Shown: piece after piece, positions 17,847 to 25,366 of the stretch
Layout: the number at the start of each line of letters is the position of its first letter
How positions within the stretch are numbered: position 1 is the stretch's first letter
Assembly: GCA_964542745.1 (NCBI GenBank)
Contig: CAZIVR010000004.1
Location: 1 to 64,000 of the forward strand
Direction of reading: 5' to 3'
Source of the DNA: DATKAB01 sp964542745
GTDB taxonomy: Bacteria > Eisenbacteria > RBG-16-71-46
Length of the DNA stretch: 64,000 bases
Made by a program: the position numbers and the translations under genes
Notes under the pieces: model-generated
The model's input: the letters and a program-made list of their open reading frames with translations, nothing else
What the model was told of the DNA's origin: nothing
Database searches by the model: none

Positions 17847-18593
17847 CTAGACCGGACGGATCGGCCCCTCGCTCGAGCCCTCGACGAACTGCCGGACCAG
17901 CGGATCCCGGGTGGTGCGGACCTCTTCGACGGTCCCAAGGAATACCACGCGGCCGTCGTGGAGGAGGGCCATGCGGTCGGCCACCTTGAAGGCGCTCGGC
18001 ATGTCGTGGGTCACGACCAGCGAGGTCACGCCGAGACGGCCCTGCATGTCGCGGATCAGGCGGTCGATCACGTCCGCCATGATCGGGTCGAGCCCGGTGG
18101 TGGGTTCGTCGTAGAGGACGATCTGCGGATCCATCACGATGGCGCGCGCGAGCCCCACGCGCTTGCGCATGCCGCCCGAGAGCGAGGCCGGCTTCATGTC
18201 CTCGATGCCCGAGAGCCCCACCCACTCGAGGCGCTCCGCCACCCGTGTCCGGATCTCGGCTTCCGCGAGCGCGGTGTGCTCGCGGAGCGGGAGCGCCAGG
18301 TTTTCGCCGACCGAGAGCGAGTCGAACAGCGCGGCGCCCTGGAACAGCATGCCGAAGCGCTGCCGCAGCTCGTCCAGCTCCCGCTCCGGCAGACCCACCA
18401 GTTCCACCCCGTCGATCTCGATGGAGCCCGCGTCGGGTGTCATCAGCCCGATGACGTGCTTGAGCAGGACGCTCTTGCCGGTGCCGCTCCGGCCCATGAT
18501 CACGAGGGTCTCTCCGCGCTCGATCTCGAGGTCGAGCCCTTCCAGCACCTGCCGGCTGCCGAGCCGCTTGGCGAGACCGCGGATCCGGATCAT
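17847..18593 (-). CDS. mlaF: MlaF-type ABC transporter ATP-binding protein
   Basis: Cytoplasmic ATPase of the Mla lipid transporter, 248 residues. Walker A is IMGRSGTGKSVLLKH, signature LSGGMRKRVGLARA, Walker B QIVLYDEPTTGLDP and H-loop VVTHDM. Its ATG shares a base with the mlaE stop (TGATG), indicating coupled translation. Confidence 0.95.
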   Translation of the reverse strand: MIRIRGLAKRLGSRQVLEGLDLEIERGETLVIMGRSGTGKSVLLKHVIGLMTPDAGSIEIDGVELVGLPERELDELRQRFGMLFQGAALFDSLSVGENLALPLREHTALAEAEIRTRVAERLEWVGLSGIEDMKPASLSGGMRKRVGLARAIVMDPQIVLYDEPTTGLDPIMADVIDRLIRDMQGRLGVTSLVVTHDMPSAFKVADRMALLHDGRVVFLGTVEEVRTTRDPLVRQFVEGSSEGPIRPV

Positions 18594-19393
18594 CAGGCGA
18601 AGATCACCCGGAACAGCACGTTGGCGAGCACGTAGTCGATGACGAGCACCAGCACGCACGACGACACCACGGCGCGCGTGGTGGCGAGGCCCACGCCCTC
18701 GGCGCCGCCCTCGGTCTGGAAGCCGTGGTAGCAGCCCATCCAGCCGATGCTGGCCCCGAAGAACACCGCCTTGAGCAGGCCCGAGAACAGGTCCTTGAGG
18801 TAGAAGAAATCCTTGAGCCCCGAGACGTAGACGTGCGGCGTCACGCCGACCGTGGTGACCGAGACCACGAAGCCGCCGAAGATCGCGATGGCGTTGGCGA
18901 AGATGGTGAGCACCGGGAGCATCACGATCGCCGACACGACCCGCGGCACCACCAGGAAGCGGACCGGGTTCACCGCCATGGCGCGCAGCGCGTCCACCTG
19001 CTCGGTCACCTTCATGGTGCCGATCTCCGCCGCGATCGAGGCGCCGACGCGCCCGCCCACCACCAGCGCCGTGAGCACCGGGCCCAGCTCGATCACCACC
19101 GAGCGCAGGATCACCGATCCGATGTACTTGAGCGGGACGACGTTCGAGAACTGGTAGGCGGCCTGCACCGCCGCCACGCCGCCGGTGAAGATGCTGACCA
19201 CCACCACGAGTCCCAGCGAGTTCACGCCGATCGCGGCCATCTGCCGGGTCACGAGGCGGAACGAGCGCAGTCCGGGGCCGAGCAGCCGCACGGTTTCGCC
19301 GACCAGCAGCGTGACCCGGCCGACCTCGGCCACCCCGTCGAGCGCCCGGCGGCGCAGGTAGCGCACGCCGCGGAGCGCGAGAGCTTCGGGCAT
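18593..19393 (-). CDS. mlaE: MlaE-type ABC transporter permease
   Basis: Inner-membrane permease of the Mla complex, 266 residues with about five membrane segments. Family hallmarks are visible: LVVVVSIFTGGVAAVQAAYQ, ELGPVLTALVVGGRVGASIA, EIGTMKVTEQVDALRAM and PRVVSAIVMLPVLT. It starts three bases after dnaB. The trio mlaE-mlaF-mlaD implies an outer membrane whose phospholipid asymmetry is maintained. Confidence 0.95.
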   Translation of the reverse strand: MPEALALRGVRYLRRRALDGVAEVGRVTLLVGETVRLLGPGLRSFRLVTRQMAAIGVNSLGLVVVVSIFTGGVAAVQAAYQFSNVVPLKYIGSVILRSVVIELGPVLTALVVGGRVGASIAAEIGTMKVTEQVDALRAMAVNPVRFLVVPRVVSAIVMLPVLTIFANAIAIFGGFVVSVTTVGVTPHVYVSGLKDFFYLKDLFSGLLKAVFFGASIGWMGCYHGFQTEGGAEGVGLATTRAVVSSCVLVLVIDYVLANVLFRVIFA

Positions 19394-19396
19394 CGG

Positions 19397-20788
19397 TCAG
19401 AAGTTGGGGCCGAAGTCCACGGGCGCGATGGGCGTGTAGGGCAGGAACTTGGTGCACTCCCGCTTGAACGAGAGCTTCACCGTGCCGGTGGGGCCGTTTC
19501 GCTGCTTGCCGATGATGATCTCGGCGAGCCCCTTCAGGTTCGGGTCGTCCGGCTTGTAGTACTCCTCGCGGAACACGAACATCACGAGGTCGGCGTCCTG
19601 CTCGACGCTGCCCGATTCGCGCAGGTCGGAGAGCTGGGGCCGCTTGTCTCCGGCGTGCCGCTGCTCGACCGCCCGCGAGAGCTGCGAGAGCGCCACGATC
19701 GGCGCCTCGAGCTCCTTGGCGAGCGCCTTGAGGGCGCGCGTGATCTGCGAGATCTCCTGCACGCGGTTCTCGGCGCGGCCGGCCGGACGGATCAGCTGGA
19801 GGTAGTCGATCACCACCAGCCCGAGCTTGCCTTCCGACTTGAGGCGCCGGCACTTGGCGCGGATTTCGAACACGTTCAGCGACGGCGAATCGTCGAGCAT
19901 GATGGGCGCACCGTAGAGCTTGCCCGCGGCGGTCTGGAGCGCCGGATAGTCCTCCTTGCCCAAGAACCCCGAGCGCACCTTGCCGAGGTCCACTTCGCCC
20001 TGCGAGCAGAGCATGCGCATCGCCAGCTGGTCGCTGCTCATTTCCAGCGAGAACAGGGCGACCGGGATGTTGTGGGCGATCGCGGCGTTCTCGGCGATGT
20101 TCACGGCGAAGCTGCTCTTCCCCATGGCCGGGCGGCCCGCGATGATGATGAGGTCGCCCTTCTGGAACCCGGCGGTCTTCTCGTCGAGGTCGTCGAAGCC
20201 GGTCGGCACGCCGGTGACGCGCACGCGGCGCTGCGACAGCTCGTCGATGCGCTTGAAGGTCGGCGAGATCAGGTCGCGGAGCGCCACGAACCCCTGGCGC
20301 ACCTGCGTGTCGGTGATGGCGAAGATGCGCTGCTCGGCGCGGTCGAGGATGTTGCCGGTCTCGTCGCCCCCCGCGTAGCACTCCTGCTGGATCTCGGTCG
20401 CGGCCCGGATCAGGCCGCGCAGCACCGCCTTGCCGTGGATCAGCTTCACGTGCTGCTCGAAGTTGGCGGTCGCGGTCGCCACGTCGAGAAGCTGCGCGAG
20501 CGCCGGGGGACCGCCCACCGCCTCGAGCTCGCCGCGCTTGCGCAGCTCCTCGGTGAGCGTGATGAGATCGGCCTTCTCGCCGCGGTTGTAGATCCCGAGG
20601 ATCGCCTCGTAGATGCGCTGGTGCGCGCCGCGGTAGAAGGCGGCCGAGGGCAGCTTCTCGATCGCGAGGCCCGAGAATTCGCTGTCGAGAAGCAGCGCCG
20701 CGAGCACGGCGCGCTCGGCGTCGAGCGCCTGCGGCGGGGCGGGCCCCTCGTGCGTGACGGCTCGCGCCGCCGGAAGAACGTCGGTCAT
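19397..20788 (-). CDS. dnaB: replicative DNA helicase
   Basis: Hexameric 5'-3' fork helicase, 463 residues. The N-terminal helical domain carries APPQALDAERAVLAALLLD. The RecA-like domain has Walker A IIIAGRPAMGKSSFAVN, SLEMSSDQLAMRML, Walker B VVIDYLQLIRP, and DLRESGSVEQDADLVMFVFR with the arginine-finger region IIIGKQRNGPTGTV. No intein or frameshift. The upstream uracil-DNA glycosylase gene ends 43 bases earlier. Confidence 0.98.
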   Translation of the reverse strand: MTDVLPAARAVTHEGPAPPQALDAERAVLAALLLDSEFSGLAIEKLPSAAFYRGAHQRIYEAILGIYNRGEKADLITLTEELRKRGELEAVGGPPALAQLLDVATATANFEQHVKLIHGKAVLRGLIRAATEIQQECYAGGDETGNILDRAEQRIFAITDTQVRQGFVALRDLISPTFKRIDELSQRRVRVTGVPTGFDDLDEKTAGFQKGDLIIIAGRPAMGKSSFAVNIAENAAIAHNIPVALFSLEMSSDQLAMRMLCSQGEVDLGKVRSGFLGKEDYPALQTAAGKLYGAPIMLDDSPSLNVFEIRAKCRRLKSEGKLGLVVIDYLQLIRPAGRAENRVQEISQITRALKALAKELEAPIVALSQLSRAVEQRHAGDKRPQLSDLRESGSVEQDADLVMFVFREEYYKPDDPNLKGLAEIIIGKQRNGPTGTVKLSFKRECTKFLPYTPIAPVDFGPNF

Positions 20789-20831
20789 GTCGAATCCCTT
20801 CCCGCGCGCCGCCGGGGCGCGCGCCCGGCCG

Positions 20832-21644
20832 TCAATCCGCGAGGTACTCCCGCGCCAGGAACTGCATGTCTTCCCAGACCGGGGCCCGGTACTGGTTCGG
20901 GCTCCGCAGGATCGCGGCCGGATGATACGTCACGATGAGCCGGGCGCCCTTGTACCGGTAGACCTTGCCCCGCATGTCGCGAATCGTGCCCTTCACGCCC
21001 ACCAGCAGTTCGGCGGCGAACTTGCCGAGGCAGCAGATGATCCGGGGCCGCAGGGCCTCGAGCTGCCGGTGGAGGTAAGGAGAGCACTGTTCGATCTCGT
21101 GGGGAAGCGGATTCCGGTTCTCGGGCGGACGGCACTTGAGCACGTTGCAGATGTAGACCGTTTCGCGATTGAGCGGGATGCCGGGAAGCAGCTGCCGCTT
21201 CTCCATGCCCGCGATGATGTCGGTGAGCAGTTTGCCCGCGCGCCCGACGAAGGGTTCGCCCTGGGCGTCCTCGTCGGCGCCCGGGGCTTCTCCCACGAAC
21301 ACGATGCCGGTGCGCGCCGAGCCGGTGCCGGGAACGGCGCGGGTGCGGGTCTCGCACAGGCCGCACTTGCGGCAGGCGCGGGCCTCGGCGGCGACCGCTT
21401 CGAGCACGGGCAGCGCGGCGGCGTGGATCGCCTCGCGCTCCTCGGGCCGGTTGGAATGGAGCGGATCGTGGTGCGACGGCAGCGGGAGCACGGGAGCCGC
21501 GCCCGGGGCCGGGGCCACCCCTGCGCGCGAGGCGACGAGGGCGCTCCGGACCAGCAGCTCGCCGTCCGGGCGCTCGCGTTCGATCACGCGCCTCAGCGTG
21601 CGCGTGATGTGGGCGAGCTCCTCGCGCGGATCGCGTTCGTTCAC
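20832..21644 (-). CDS. uracil-DNA glycosylase (Fe-S, family 4/5 type)
   Basis: Base-excision repair enzyme that removes uracil, 270 residues. The Fe-S ligands are visible as CRKCGLCETR, NVLKCRPPENRNP and IICCLGKFAA. Motif 1 is FVGEAPGADEDAQGEPFVGR, and motif 2 is TYHPAAIL. The first ~75 residues form a variable, Ala/Pro-rich leader common in bacterial family-4 proteins. The GTG at 21644 overlaps the coaBC TGA by four bases. Confidence 0.94.
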   Translation of the reverse strand: MNERDPREELAHITRTLRRVIERERPDGELLVRSALVASRAGVAPAPGAAPVLPLPSHHDPLHSNRPEEREAIHAAALPVLEAVAAEARACRKCGLCETRTRAVPGTGSARTGIVFVGEAPGADEDAQGEPFVGRAGKLLTDIIAGMEKRQLLPGIPLNRETVYICNVLKCRPPENRNPLPHEIEQCSPYLHRQLEALRPRIICCLGKFAAELLVGVKGTIRDMRGKVYRYKGARLIVTYHPAAILRSPNQYRAPVWEDMQFLAREYLAD

Positions 21645-22963
21645 TTGCCGGTCCTCCGCGCCCGGGCGGGTCCACCGCCGGTCCGCCGGGCCGCCACCTT
21701 CGAGCGGCGGCGGGAACCGGCCGGACCCGGCCGCGCCGCCCGGGCCTGCAGCTCCAGCACCCGGTCCAGCACCGCCTCGGCCACCTCGCGCTTGCTGAGC
21801 CTCGGCAGCTTCTTCGCGCCGCCGCGCTCCACCAGCGTCACCACGTTCGAGTCGCCGCCGATCCCCGCCTCGGGCGAGTTGAGCACCACCAGGTCGAGCC
21901 CCTTCTTCGCGAGCTTGGCCCGCGCGTTGGCGACCCCGCGCGAGGTCTCGAGCGCGAACCCGACGAACGTCTGGCCGGGCTTCCGCTTCGCCGCCGCGCT
22001 CGCCAGCACGTCCGGGTTGGGCTCCAGTTCGAGCGACAGCCGCGCCGTCCCGCGCTTGATCTTCTCGCTCCGCGCCTTCGCCGGGCGATAGTCGGCGACC
22101 GCCGCGGCGGCGATCGTGACGTCCGCCTTCGGGGACGCCGCGGCGACGGCCGCCATCATCTCGGCCGCCGTCGTCACCGGCACGTGGGTGACCCCGTCGG
22201 GGGCCGGCACGCTCATCGGTCCCGCCACCAGCGTCACCTCGGCCCCGCGGTCGCGCGCGGCCTCGGCGAGCGCCACGCCCATGCGGCCGGACGAACGGTT
22301 GGTGAGGACGCGCACCGGGTCGAGCGGCTCCTCGGTGCGCCCGGCGGTGATGAGCACGCGGGTCTTCGCCATCGAGGCCCGGCGCACCAGCACGCGTTCC
22401 AGCGCGCCGAGGATCTCGTCCAGATCCGCGAGCCGCCCCGGGCCGTCGAGCCCCGAGGCGAGCGGCCCGCTGGCGGGACCCACGATCGTGGCGCCCCGCG
22501 CGCGAAGTCGCGAGACGTTTTCCTGGGTGGCGGGCTGCCGCCACATCTCGAGGTCCATCGCCGGGCACACGAGCATCGGGGCCCGCGAGGCAAGCGCCAC
22601 CGTGGTGAGCGCGTCGGGCGCGGAACCGTGCACCAGGCGCGCCATCAGGTCGGCGGTCGCCGGCGCCAGCACCAGCGCGTCGGCGGCCTCCGCCACGTCC
22701 ACGTGACCGACCTTGCCGCGCACGCGGCCACGCGCGGTTTCGGGCAAGTCGAAACGCGGCCCCTGGTCCCCCCACAGCGTCGTCACCGCGGGGTTCCCGG
22801 ACAGCACCTGGAACGTGAGGGGCGTCACGAACTCCGCGGCGGCCGGCGTCATCACCACGATCACCGACGCGCCGCGGGACTTCAGGGCACGGACCAGCTC
22901 GCACGCCTTGTAGGCGGCGATCCCTCCCGACACCCCCACCACCACCACGCGACCACGAAGCAT
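21641..22963 (-). CDS. coaBC: bifunctional phosphopantothenoylcysteine decarboxylase/ligase
   Basis: Two steps of coenzyme A synthesis, 440 residues. The CoaC half has VVGVSGGIAAYKACELVRAL, the catalytic His in GHVDVAEAADALVLAPATA and CPAMDLEMW. The CoaB half has LITAGRTEEPLDPVRVLTNR and the SSGRMG loop. In E. coli the active-site flap carries a cysteine (ACGD); here the corresponding stretch reads LASGLDGPGRL with serine, a variation I recall from other phyla. It follows rpoZ by four bases. Confidence 0.95.
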   Translation of the reverse strand: MLRGRVVVVGVSGGIAAYKACELVRALKSRGASVIVVMTPAAAEFVTPLTFQVLSGNPAVTTLWGDQGPRFDLPETARGRVRGKVGHVDVAEAADALVLAPATADLMARLVHGSAPDALTTVALASRAPMLVCPAMDLEMWRQPATQENVSRLRARGATIVGPASGPLASGLDGPGRLADLDEILGALERVLVRRASMAKTRVLITAGRTEEPLDPVRVLTNRSSGRMGVALAEAARDRGAEVTLVAGPMSVPAPDGVTHVPVTTAAEMMAAVAAASPKADVTIAAAAVADYRPAKARSEKIKRGTARLSLELEPNPDVLASAAAKRKPGQTFVGFALETSRGVANARAKLAKKGLDLVVLNSPEAGIGGDSNVVTLVERGGAKKLPRLSKREVAEAVLDRVLELQARAARPGPAGSRRRSKVAARRTGGGPARARRTGK

Positions 22964-22967
22964 CCGA

Positions 22968-23171
22968 TCAGGCCTGCGTGCCGTCCTCGTAGCCGTAGGC
23001 GACTTCGCCGCGGACCGCACGCTCGAGCGCGACCGACGTCACCTTGCCGGGCACCGGCTGGCCCGACTGCCGCGACCAGTCGTTCAGCCGGCGCGCCTCG
23101 CGCGCCGCGACGATCGCGGTCTCGTACTTGCTCTTGCCCAGCACCGGAACCAGAGAAGCCAGTTTGGTCAC
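22968..23171 (-). CDS. rpoZ: RNA polymerase omega subunit
   Basis: A 67-residue polymerase assembly subunit. SKYETAIVAAREARRLNDW matches the conserved helix of omega. Its ATG overlaps the gmk stop (ATGA). The gene order yicC-gmk-rpoZ-coaBC is widespread in bacteria and supports the call. Confidence 0.92.
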   Translation of the reverse strand: MTKLASLVPVLGKSKYETAIVAAREARRLNDWSRQSGQPVPGKVTSVALERAVRGEVAYGYEDGTQA

Positions 23172-23848
23172 TTCGTTCTCCCTTCGCCTTCAGAGGTGGA
23201 GCCATCCTCGGCCGTGGGCCGGAGCCGCCGCACCCGGGCGCGCTCCGCATCCAGAATCGAGAGCAAGGCGTGACTCGCCTGCTCGAGATCGTCGTTCATC
23301 ACCAGATAATCGTAGTGGCGGTATTCCGCCAGCTCTCCCGGCGCGTTGCCGAGACGGCGCTCCACCACGTCGGGGGCGTCGGTCGCCCGCTTGAGCAGCC
23401 GCTGGCGCAGCGCGTTCACCGAGGGCGGGTAGATGAAGATCGAGACCGCGTCGGGCCGCGCGCGGCGAACGCTGGCGCCGCCCTGCACGTCCACGTCGAG
23501 CACCACGACCCGGCCCGCGGCGATGTTGTCGTCCACGAACTTCATCGGGGTGCCGTAGAGGTGGCCGTGCACTTCCGCCCACTCGAGGAAGTATCCGGCG
23601 GCGCGCCGCCGCTCGAACTCGTCGCGGGTCACGAACTCGTACTGCACGCCGTCCGCCTCGGTGGAGCGGCGCGGCCGCGTGGTCGAGGAGATCGCGAACG
23701 TGCACTCGGGGCGCGCGGCGACCAGCCGGTCCACCAGCGTCCCCTTGCCCGCCCCCGAAGGGCCCGAGAGCACGAGCAGGAAGCCTCCCGGATGGAAGCG
23801 GAAAGGGATCGCCGCGGACGGCGCGGATTCCGGCACCTGCACGCTCAC
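23168..23848 (-). CDS. gmk: guanylate kinase
   Basis: Phosphorylates GMP to GDP, 226 residues. The P-loop is VLSGPSGAGKGTLVDRL; FAISSTTRPRRSTEADGVQY and EFERRRAAGYFLEWAEVHG bind GMP; VVLDVDVQGGASVRRA is conserved. A ~20-residue N-terminal leader precedes the kinase fold. The GTG at 23848 overlaps the yicC TGA by four bases. Confidence 0.96.
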   Translation of the reverse strand: MSVQVPESAPSAAIPFRFHPGGFLLVLSGPSGAGKGTLVDRLVAARPECTFAISSTTRPRRSTEADGVQYEFVTRDEFERRRAAGYFLEWAEVHGHLYGTPMKFVDDNIAAGRVVVLDVDVQGGASVRRARPDAVSIFIYPPSVNALRQRLLKRATDAPDVVERRLGNAPGELAEYRHYDYLVMNDDLEQASHALLSILDAERARVRRLRPTAEDGSTSEGEGRTK

Positions 23849-24723
23849 TCCACGTTCTGCACCTGCTCGCGCAGGCGCTCGATCTCTTCCTTGATCACGA
23901 TGACGGCCCTCGTGATCTCGACGTCGTTCGACTTGGAGCCGATGGTGTTGGCCTCGCGGTTCATCTCCTGAAGCAGGAAGTTGAGCTTGCGGCCGGCCAG
24001 CTCGCTGCCCTCGATCAGGTGGCGGAACTGGTCGAGATGCGCCGAGAGGCGCACACACTCTTCGGTGCAGTCCAGCCGGTCCGCCATGAGCGCGATCTCC
24101 TGCGCCACGCGCGCCGGATCCATCTCGACGTCGTCGAGCAGGGCCTTGAGCCGGCCCATCAGGCGCTCCTTGGCCTCCTGCGGGCGCGACGGAGCGCGCT
24201 CGACCACCTTGTCGAGTTCGGTGCGCACGAGCTTCAGCCGGTGGTCGAAGTCGCGCGCCAGGGCCTGGCCCTCGCGCTCCTTCATGGCGCTCATGTTGTC
24301 GCACGCCTTGTTGACCACGGACTTCACCAGCTCCCAGGTTTCCTCGTCGCTGAGCGCCGAGTGCTCCCACGTGAACACGTCGGGGAGCGTGGCCAGCGTG
24401 CGGACGTCCAGGGACGAATTCACCTGGTAGCGGCTCTCGAGTTGCCGGAACAGGGCGACGTAGCGGTCGGCCACCGCCTCGTTGAGCTTGAGCACCTCGC
24501 CGGATTCGCCGGCGCCTCCCCACGTGATGGTGAGGTTGAATTTCCCGCGCGAGTACCGCTCCTGGACCAGCTGCCGGATCTGGTCCTCGAACAGCCCCAC
24601 GATCTTGGGGGCGCGCAGCGAGACCTCGCAGTAGCGGTGATTGACCGACCGGATCTCGGCTTCGAGACGCTGGCCGTTCCGCTCGATGTCGGCGGAGCCG
24701 TAGCCCGTCATGCTGCGAATCAC
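23845..24723 (-). CDS. yicC: YicC family endoribonuclease
   Basis: A 292-residue protein of the YicC/DUF1732 group, which in E. coli acts on structured RNAs. The N-terminus MIRSMTGYG, SVNHRYCEVSLRAP and the C-terminal FLLQEMNREANTIGSKSND are the family signatures. It appears to be the first gene of the yicC-gmk-rpoZ-coaBC transcript; about 135 bases separate it from the zinc-ribbon gene upstream. Confidence 0.94.
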   Translation of the reverse strand: MIRSMTGYGSADIERNGQRLEAEIRSVNHRYCEVSLRAPKIVGLFEDQIRQLVQERYSRGKFNLTITWGGAGESGEVLKLNEAVADRYVALFRQLESRYQVNSSLDVRTLATLPDVFTWEHSALSDEETWELVKSVVNKACDNMSAMKEREGQALARDFDHRLKLVRTELDKVVERAPSRPQEAKERLMGRLKALLDDVEMDPARVAQEIALMADRLDCTEECVRLSAHLDQFRHLIEGSELAGRKLNFLLQEMNREANTIGSKSNDVEITRAVIVIKEEIERLREQVQNVE

Positions 24724-24858
24724 GCGCGGTCCTCCGGGGAGTGCAGGTGGGACCGGGCACGTTACCCAGCGCGGGAAGCGGGTGTCAACGCGCGGAACCC
24801 GCGTTCCACGCGGCCGCGGCTTGACTTCGACCCCGCGTCACCGGCGGCGGGCGCGGGG

Positions 24859-25239
24859 CTACTTCGGCGGTTCTTCCGGCTTCCGGAACAGCGCGTCGAG
24901 CTTCGCGCGTGCGTCCGAACCGGCCGCGGGCCTGGCCGCGCCGCCGCCGAAGAGCGCCTCGAGCTTCGCGCGCGCGTCGCCCGACCGCGACGGGGCCGCG
25001 CCCGGCTTCGCGACGGGGTCGCGGCTGAAGTAGAAGAACTCGCAGAAGTTCCTGCGGGCCTTCTCGGGCACCGGATCGGCCTCGGTCTCGGTGCACGCGT
25101 TGTTGTAGCGCTCGTCGTAGTGGCGGCAGTTGCGGCAGCAGCGCACGTCTCCCCCGCACGCCGGGCACTCGGCGTCGCGGGCGACCGGCTCGTTCACGTC
25201 GAGCGGGGCGCCGCACAGGTGGCAGGCGAGCGTGGGCAT
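24859..25239 (-). CDS. zinc-ribbon protein with C-terminal KLDALF repeats
   Basis: A 126-residue protein of unknown function. It opens with cysteine pairs: CHLCGAPL, CPACGGDV and CCRNCRHYDERYNNAC. These suggest two treble-clef or ribbon zinc sites. The rest is a low-complexity tail with a near-duplicate element, DARAKLEALFGGG and DARAKLDALFRKPE. The ATG at 25239 is followed by MPTLACHLCG. Proteins with this cysteine block and a KLDALF tail occur in several deep-branching phyla, from memory; no function is established. Confidence 0.82.
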   Translation of the reverse strand: MPTLACHLCGAPLDVNEPVARDAECPACGGDVRCCRNCRHYDERYNNACTETEADPVPEKARRNFCEFFYFSRDPVAKPGAAPSRSGDARAKLEALFGGGAARPAAGSDARAKLDALFRKPEEPPK

Positions 25240-25366
25240 GGGGTGAGGGTGGCCGCGGAGGGGCCGGGGCGTCAACGGCGAAACCGCGACGCGCGGTGGC
25301 CCGGTCGCGGGCCGCGGTTGTAAGCTCCGGCCGCCTGTCGTCGAACGTTCTCCCCCGGAGGCTTCC